Source of the DNA: Adiantum capillus-veneris
Taxonomy: Eukaryota > Streptophyta > Polypodiopsida > Polypodiales > Pteridaceae
NCBI GenBank assembly: GCA_014529385.2
Contig: CM043944.1
Location: 89,783,384 to 89,847,383, forward strand
Direction: 5' to 3'
DNA length: 64,000 nt
Position numbers and translations under genes: made by a program
Shown: positions 57,347-64,000 of the stretch, piece by piece
Layout: the number at the start of each line of letters is the position of its first letter
Position numbering within the stretch: the stretch's first letter is position 1
The notes under the pieces: generated by a model
Databases searched by the model: none
What the model saw: only the letters and a program-made list of their open reading frames with translations
Told to the model about the DNA's origin: nothing

Positions 57347-58059
57347 CTATTACAAACGGAGACATGGAATACCCTAGAAATCCCATAAGCGCATAAACAT
57401 TGATACATGAACATAGAGAGATAGAGAGCAAGATAGAGAGAGGGAGAATGTGCAGATTCACGTCAAAACATTATTTCTTTGTGCTTTTGAAATATACTGT
57501 AATGTAAATAAAGTTCATTGTTATACTTCTTTTTTCAAAAAATATAATATTTATTGTGACACCACATGTTTTAAAATACTAATGTCACTTTCTATTTTTC
57601 TCTCTCACAAAGAAGCTTTCTTTATGAAATTCTTCTCAATAGCCTTAAGTAGGCCATAGTGAATTTTCACCTTGTTTTCCCATTCCTTGGAGACTATGTC
57701 AAACTACAAGGCATATATTCTATGACAACATGAGTGTTAAGAGTGCTCAAATACATTCCCAAGAACCAATGAGGGCATGTTGTATGGCATGTTTAGTTTT
57801 CTTTTAATCTCCTTACATAAGAAATTTAGTTATAGACGAGTGTTCGGGAAAAATGAATTTTGCAAACATATAGAATTTCCTTTAGGGTAGCATCAAATAG
57901 GTCATTTCCAAAAATAATTGGATTTCTTTGCAATTTAACCATATTTTTTTGAAATTTTTAAACAGATTTTCTCCTTCCTTCCCACCCTTCAACCAATTGT
58001 TTGACTTTTCAACCTGCTCAAGGCTAACTTTAGGCACACTTTTTCCGAACACTGGTTAT

Positions 58060-58540
58060 GGTGCATAGCAAGTCTTTGTCCATCCAATGTGATGCCGTAC
58101 ATTGTCTTGGTCATGGCATCAATAAGTTAAGTCAGGAAGGGGGTCTTCTTGTATATGGGGTTGTGGAAATGGATTGAGCAAAATGATCATATTTTGGTGT
58201 CGAAGATATTTATGCTCGAGTTACTAGAGATCCTTGCGTATTCCGCAAGGAGAAACCTAGCTATACTTCATACATAGTGGGCACCATCGGTTCTTGTGGC
58301 TATACAATGAGTTACATGTTTTTGATTCTTTGGGTTGATGATCAACAACTTCTATCGACCTTTGAAGACCAAGAAAAGGAGTAACCAACCAAAAGGAATC
58401 AAGGAAACTACAATGCAAAAAATGCATAAAGGAGTGCTTGAAAGAGGTTTTTGTTGATTGGAATGAAATGAATGCGCTGTATGATAAAGCTAAGGAAGTC
58501 AATCAAGACACAAAAACAAGTCATCTCCAATCTGTATCTT
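58060..58540 (+). pseudogene. Unrecognised coding-like relic
   Basis: One plus-strand frame reads in protein-like fashion for about 130 codons with four stops: MPYIVLVMASIS, WKWIEQNDHILVSKIFMLEL, LEILAYSARRNLAILHT, FGLMINNFYRPLKTKK, then QPKGIKETTMQKMHKGVLER and a frameshift. Alternating hydrophobic and charged segments suggest a former gene or retroelement part. I do not recognise the family and assign no function. Confidence 0.3.
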
Positions 58541-58738
58541 AGCTAGGGTGGCCCAAAAACATGTGTTGTGTCTTCTTATCCCACATTCTTTCCATTTTAT
58601 GGATTGTTTCACACTCACGAATGCTACAATGACTTCTATAAAAAAACAATAGAGATGTATGTGCATTTTGCAAACAATGAAGCTCACTTATGTATTTTAA
58701 AGTCACAAATTTCTTGATTTTGTTTCCACGCATCTTTT

Positions 58739-60293
58739 TGTCTTATAAAAATCTAATATTTAACCAACTCAAATGATTTTCTCATATTAAACTGATCATT
58801 TAATGTGGGAGAATAGACGGGAACAAGGGTTAGAATATAAACGTGTGCTTACAGATCTATCTCAACATGGGGCCAATGGTAAAGGGGTCCAAATGAGAGA
58901 TTGTCAGTCAAAGAACAAGGCTAATCAATGGAGCTTTAACGACCTTATGGTTAGCTTCATTAAAGACCTCCAAAGGTTAGTGTGAAAAGTCCTTTGACCT
59001 TAGGTAAGCTAGGACTGAGCTTGAGGTGGGAACCTGGTCCAAGTTTGAGGTGCTTGTCGTGCTTGATGACTAAGGTGCTTGTCGTGCTTGATGACTAAGA
59101 TGCTTGAGGTGCTTGTGGAACATTACCCAAGCTTGAGGTTCTTTGTCATGCTTGTTGACTAAGGTGCTTGAGGTAAGGTGTTCCATAAAATCAGTATCCC
59201 CTACAAGGAGGGAGCAAGCCCTACAAGAGGGAGGTAGAGAGAGAATACACACACCCTCACACACGACAAACTTGGTACAAAGAAAGCATTTAGGACACTT
59301 GTCAAGCTCCTCTTCATGTTGTCCTCATGGTGTTCCTAAAGCCTATTGGTTGGCCTCCCAAGGGGTCCAATGATAGATTAGTTAATTTAAATAACTATTT
59401 TAGCATTTAACAAGTCCTCTCTCTCAAAGGGGAAAGGGGGACACTCGTCCCAAGGCTACCCTTGTTGCTTGATATGTCCCTCGCATGTGATTGGCTAGGC
59501 CTGGAGAGTCTAATGATCTTCAAGCATGAGCTACAAAGAGGGGGAGGGTCGACCAAAGCAAGCTAGGGGGTTTCTTGAGGGATATCCTCTCCCACACACA
59601 CTCTCATTGTGTGAAGTGTAAAGTGTAAGAGCTCCATTTCCTTCTCCAAGTTAGTAGAGAAGTTGAGAACCTACCCTAACACTCTTGGCTATGGAATGCA
59701 ATTCCAACCAAGAGCCATGCTTCAATGCTTAAGCTTGCCATCATCTTATCCATCTTCATTACTATGCTATTATGTATGCTAGCAAGAACAGTAATGATAA
59801 ATGAGGAACTACTTCTTTCTCCTATGGAATGTTTCTTCTTGCTCTTCCCTACCCTCATTCCCCGCTAACTCTCTCTACCTTCGAAGGTGTTTGTGAGGCC
59901 TTGGGACCGAGGCTTGGGATAGTCAATACTTTTTACAAAGTTTATGTTATGCTCGTGATGCATGAAGCTTTCCATCTTCATTGCATCACCTAGGTCACAA
60001 GGAACACAAAGATTGTATTGTACCAAGTCTCTCTTTATGGGAGAATCTATATACAAATGCCTATTGGAGGGGAAACCGTCTCCACATTAATTCGGTCCTC
60101 AACTGTTGTCAAGTTCTCTAAATCCTCTCTCTTGCAAAAGTATTGTTCGTGCCAAGTTAATTAAGTACTATGTTTATGTTGCTACCAGCAATTAAGTTCA
60201 CCCCTCTATGCTCACAAATTTATATCACAAAAGTGCTTTCTCTAATTTTTCTAATTCCGCTATTCTTAAAGTTCGTAGGCCATTTTCATTATG
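58739..60293 (+). repeat. G5 5' LTR (about 1555 bp)
   Basis: It starts TGTCTTATAAAAATC and ends just before the primer site at 60295. Conserved block at 59880-60125 with a decayed hairpin (AAACCGT and TCGGTCC). A local tandem repeat GTGCTTGTCGTGCTTGATGA occurs near 59049-59100. The ends are less regular than in G3 or G4, suggesting an older copy. Confidence 0.85.
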
Positions 60294-60294
60294 T

Positions 60295-60306
60295 TGGTAT
60301 CAGAGC
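60295..60306 (+). promoter_or_regulatory. G5 primer-binding site for tRNA-Met
   Basis: TGGTATCAGAGC, canonical, directly after the LTR end. Confidence 0.93.
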
Positions 60307-60704
60307 ATTTGGTTTCTCTTTTATTGCTTAAAAAGAGAGGTCCTTAAGTAGCCTATTAATGGTTGATTTTGTTAATTATATTAGGGTAAGTGGGACTGGT
60401 ATCTATTATTGGTTTTGTTGAGCCCACTATGTGGGATATGGTGCACACCTCGGGAGATTTGGTCTTAATAATGGAGTCTTTTCAAACTTGCCTACAACTT
60501 TATCATTATTGAGCCATAAGAAATCTGAAAAGAGCTATCTATCAGCAACTATGTAATATTAGACCCACTTCACTACTCTCTATAATTAACTAATTCAAGC
60601 CGTGGATGTAGATACTTAAGTGTTGATTTTCAAAGGCTAAGAGGAGTAGCAACTATGGTTTTGAATTGCCAAAGAATACACTAAGCAATCACACAAATTC
60701 TGTT

Positions 60705-62740
60705 AACATTGCTGACAATAGTCAAGAGAGTAGAATGAACATTGATAAATTTGATTTTGCACATGAAGGTGTTAATGATGGTGCCCCCATGTTTGCCAAT
60801 TATCTTGTTTTACTAGGTTGCAACAAGCTACAACCCTGCTTTGTAAGCCAAAGTTACTCAACAACTTCGTGCTTATGGGATTTCCTTTCCTCTCCAAGAG
60901 GAGAGAGAGCTTAGAAGGCCTCTTGAAGAGACCCCCAAAAGAAGACTCTCTCCCATAGGAGAGGAGGAATCCAAAGAGCAAGACAGTAATCTATCTTTAA
61001 GTTCCTTTGAAGATGTGGCTCCATAAAGAAGACAGTCTAGACTGTTGCCAACTCCTCCCAAGAGGAAACGATCAACCTACAATCCTTCTTCTCGTCACTC
61101 TGAAAGGAAAGAGAAGAAACAAAGGAAGAAAAGGGCAAGAAAGAGGTCACCCTCTTCTCCTTCTTCTTCACCTTCCTCCTCTTCCGATGAAAGGTATGGC
61201 TATTCTCCTAGAGAATACAAGAGGGGAGGGCATCACAAATCTTACCCTGCATGGCGAAGGTCACAAAAGCTCAAGAAATTCAAAGAGGGAGGAAAGAGTA
61301 TCTCTTTTCTCACCTATGATGGCACCTTTGGTGCCAACGACAAAGTACTGGCCTTCATTCAGAAATTTGATGCGTCCTTTGGTGACAAGGCTTCACGAAG
61401 TCCTCCAAGCTACGCCATGTAGCTATTCACTTCTAGGAATTGACTCGTCAATGGTGGGCTAGTCTTCGTAGCAAATGGCGTAGTTTGAAGCTTCTCTCTC
61501 ATGGTCTATTCACAAATATGTAGACAAGTTTTGGGATTTACATCTCAAGGATACTGTCTTCCAAAAGGTAGACATCGCCGATCGAAAGCAACAATTTTGT
61601 GTGAGAATACATGAAGAGATGGCCGAGTACGTCAACTCTCAACGGCCTGGTTCTATCACCGTAGTAATCCACCACACCATGGTTGCTTTGCCCATAAATT
61701 TTCAACAAGGATCTAGACGCAATGTAAAGCCCATGGAAAACAAAGACAAAAATGATGCAAAGGGAAAACCAATGCCCAAAGTTTTTTCCAAGGCAATTCC
61801 AAAAACAACAACAACAACAATCGGTCCAAGGAGAAGGGAGTTTACAAAGGTAAAAACAAACTCTCTCCTGAAGATCTTGAAGCTTTTTGTAAGGACCTTA
61901 CCTTTCTCTTCTAGAAAGGTAAGGGAGCATGATACCTTCATCATATTTGACCCTGGCTCTACTCACAACTTCATATCAACGGAGTTGGCCACCAAGTTGG
62001 ACATTCAAGCTTTCAAGATGGGAGATATTGTAACGGCCGACACCGCTTTCAAGGGACAGCAAGCCTCCGTTACTCCCTTGATTGGGAAGTTGAGGCTTCA
62101 TGTCCAAAGCTATGTCGACAAAGAAGACTTTTTTATCTCTCCTCTCCAACATGAGGATGCTATCCTAGGGGCAACATGGTTCAACCGCATGGCTCTCACA
62201 TGAAGCTCCCTGAAAGGAGAATCTACTTCACCTACAGGGGAAATAACATGTATATAGATTCTAGTGAGTTTGGTCATACTATACTACTTGTAAATCCTCC
62301 TGCTTTTGATATATTAATGAAGAGACCCGTTTTTGCGTACATGATTTTTGTCAAAGAGTTCCTAAAAGGTCCTAATGTTTCATCAAATGTAAATGTAAAT
62401 GGTAGGAATCAAGAAGAGTTAGACTTGTCTAATTTTCTAAAAGGATTCCAAGATATGCTCATCGATGCTATCCCTATGGACTTACCTCCAAAATGAGGGG
62501 ATGATGACCATTGAATTGAGCTTCTACTAGGAAGCTCACTGCCTAACAAGCCTCCTTATCGAGTTTCCCAAGCTCAACAAGAGGAGATCATGAGGCAAGT
62601 ACAAGAATTGGTAGACAAAGGGATGCTGAGGCCTAGTTTCTCTCCCTTTTGTTCTCTAGTCCTTAAAAGAAAGATGGTTCATACCATATGTGTGTGGACT
62701 ATCGAGCACTAAACCATATCACTATCAAAAACCCAAAATG
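60705..62740 (+). pseudogene. G5: gypsy gag, protease and start of RT, degraded and truncated
   Basis: The gag start codon is lost: the G3/G4 ATG-GCT-GAC is ATT-GCT-GAC here (60707-60715). The head reads ADNSQESRMNIDKFDFAHE, followed by a shift near 60810. The 61045-61422 frame has the basic region and FLTYDGTFGANDKVLAFIQK. A deletion near 61480 removes about 30 codons of the capsid end. The 61601-62203 frame runs from EEMAEYVNSQR through a frameshifted stretch into protease FIIFDPGSTHNFIS and ILGATWFNRM. The zinc knuckle is deleted near 61900. A later frame (62176-62496) ends before RT; RT homology stops near 62735 after the ICVWTIEH/VDYRAL region. The rest of pol and the 3' LTR are not in the window. 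Confidence 0.9.
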
Positions 62741-63807
62741 GTTTGGAAAGACTACAGTGTAAAAGCTCATATCATATATTGTCTTCTCCTTGTCCTAAAT
62801 AGTAATTTTTTGTTGAAAAACATATGTAATTGACACTTTCGAAAGACTTTTGACCTTTAATCATTAAAACCATTTATAAAAGGACATTCATATCCATTAT
62901 CACTACAAAGTATCGTTAATTTGTTATCAATTTAAAGTTTATCATTCTTGAAATATTGCTTAAACATTGAGAATGTATTGAATGTGTGATGTAAAAGATT
63001 CACATTATCGTGAGCGTATTGCAGAGAATCACCCATAAGGTGAGAAAGAACTTGTAGAAAGAATGAGAGGGAGGAAACAATTTCATATGTCAATATGTAC
63101 AAGATCCAATGAATATGAATAGTAGTAATAATTAGGCTATAATTGTACAGTGCACAATCGGTCAAAACTTAGTATTGGCACTATTATAGGACCCACTACT
63201 TTTCATTGAATGGGGTCTGTCACTTTGCGATCACTTGGTCATATCTATTGGGTTGTTGCTCTAGTTTTCAATGTATTTGTGTTGTTTTTCTTTGTAATCT
63301 TGCACTCCGTGCTATTTCACTTGTACTTCTGACTTCACCATCTGAATATATCAATTTTGGTATCTCGTTGTTCAATAACTAATTCTACTTTTTCAGTTCA
63401 ATTGTCTATCTGGTTTCCTTATGTTCATGTAAAGTTCAATTTTGTTCGTTCTATTGGATCTCATTGACATTTGACTCTAAAGGTCTAGCTAGGAATAGTT
63501 GCCAAGTGACCAGCTTATTCCATTTTGGCAATCACAATGGTGAGCTAATGCTCTTGACAAGAACCAATGTCAAGGTTTTTGAGTGAAGAATGATATCAAA
63601 AGTACTTTGTGTGAGTGTCTGATGCATGCGTGCATACAGGGAAGGGGGAGAATCAAGAGCACTTTGTGTGGGTGGAAAAAAGAATAGTAAGATTTATCTC
63701 CTTATTCTTTGTATATGAAGAATAAGGGATGAGTGGTTAGTGAGCCATTGGGAGACCGGACATTAGACATTTGACCAGAGGTAAGGCATACCACCTTTAC
63801 TCCAATA
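62741..63807. other. Unassigned sequence, possibly including a copia LTR on the minus strand
   Basis: AT-rich, no supported gene. If the PPT at 63808-63818 is real, the minus-strand 3' LTR of that copia element would occupy the right part of this stretch; its outer end is not recognised. Confidence 0.35.
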
Positions 63808-63818
63808 TCTCCCACTTA
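63808..63818 (-). other. Probable copia polypurine tract (C4)
   Basis: TCTCCCACTTA is the complement of TAAGTGGGAGA, the same PPT used by C1, C2 and C3. Sequence to the right (to 64000) would be the 3' end of the element on the minus strand, beyond RNase H; no coding motif confirms it inside the window. Confidence 0.4.
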
Positions 63819-64000
63819 AAGTCATGAGCACAATGGCTATCGGCATAATCCACAATGGAAAATGTGCAACTTATAAGCAAAATGCATGGAATTTGGCACA
63901 CCATTTTGTTGATTGAAAGGCTCATTGATTGACACATAGAACAACAAACCGCATGTATCCTCCAAGATTTATGCTTGAGAAAAAGTATAGTCTAGTGCAA

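Larger units (their letters stand above)
54537..58738. other. Intergenic region downstream of the RING gene
   Basis: Probable 3' UTR for the first few hundred bases. A 24-bp direct repeat with TTGAATTGTTCGTATAGCAC occurs at about 55298-55345. No intact gene. A retroelement primer-site relic (57335) and a coding-like relic (58060-58540) are listed separately. Confidence 0.5.

Noticed and set aside
1-64000. Search for a new multi-gene system
   Set aside because: Apart from one RING-finger gene, all recognisable coding content is retroelement pol/gag or LINE sequence. The unknown stretches do not show linked, conserved open frames.

Overview
This is nuclear DNA of a flowering plant. It is dominated by decayed retrotransposons and holds only one host gene that looks intact. 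The evidence for a plant is: Ty1/copia and Ty3/gypsy elements of plant type with tRNA-Met primer-binding sites, plant L1-like LINEs, very many (CT)n/(AG)n tracts, an organelle-type tRNA-His relic, and a four-exon gene for a BOI/BRG-type RING protein. I cannot name the species. I found no bacterial, CRISPR, phage or operon-like content, and nothing that I would defend as a new molecular system. The unusual material is structural: nested, deleted and duplicated elements, two non-autonomous DNA transposons, and conserved structures inside one LTR family.

Layout, with element names used below. 1-1290: 3' end of copia C1 (RT/RNase H, PPT, LTR). 1570-5274: LINE LA on the minus strand (ORF2 with endonuclease and RT, then ORF1). 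5831-7115: a (CT)n-associated dispersed repeat with tandem and inverted copies. 7190-7985: tandem LINE RT fragments (LB) joined to gypsy tail G1 (7986-10962, with 3' LTR). 11400-12722: LINE LC (minus). 12723-23040: gypsy G2 (minus), whose core is replaced by copia C2 (15823-21863); C2 is itself split by a 1338-bp CACTA-ended DNA element. 23111-26487: gypsy G4 (minus) gag, partial pol and 5' LTR. 26488-30250: copia C3. 30250-33300: probable mitochondrial insertion with a tRNA-His relic. 33850-34362: second copy of the dispersed repeat. 37044-37845: tRNA-derived SINE-like sequences. 37870-40345: LINE LD (plus). 40599-42145: solo gypsy LTR with perfect 5-bp target duplication. 42974-51514: gypsy G3 (plus), the most complete element here, but multiply broken. 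51886-52434: Harbinger-like MITE. 52905-54536: RING-finger gene. 54537-58738: intergenic, with relics. 58739-62740: gypsy G5 (plus), truncated in RT. 63808-63818: PPT of a possible further copia element on the minus strand.

Genes acting together: the gypsy copies G1-G5 and the solo LTR belong to one chromovirus family (same gag, same protease, C-terminal chromodomain, LTR of about 1.55-1.73 kb, tRNA-Met primer). None can be autonomous. The LTR family carries a strongly conserved block with a 7-bp-stem hairpin and variable tandem repeats. The host gene stands alone. Its promoter side abuts the MITE, and its first intron is almost entirely simple repeats.
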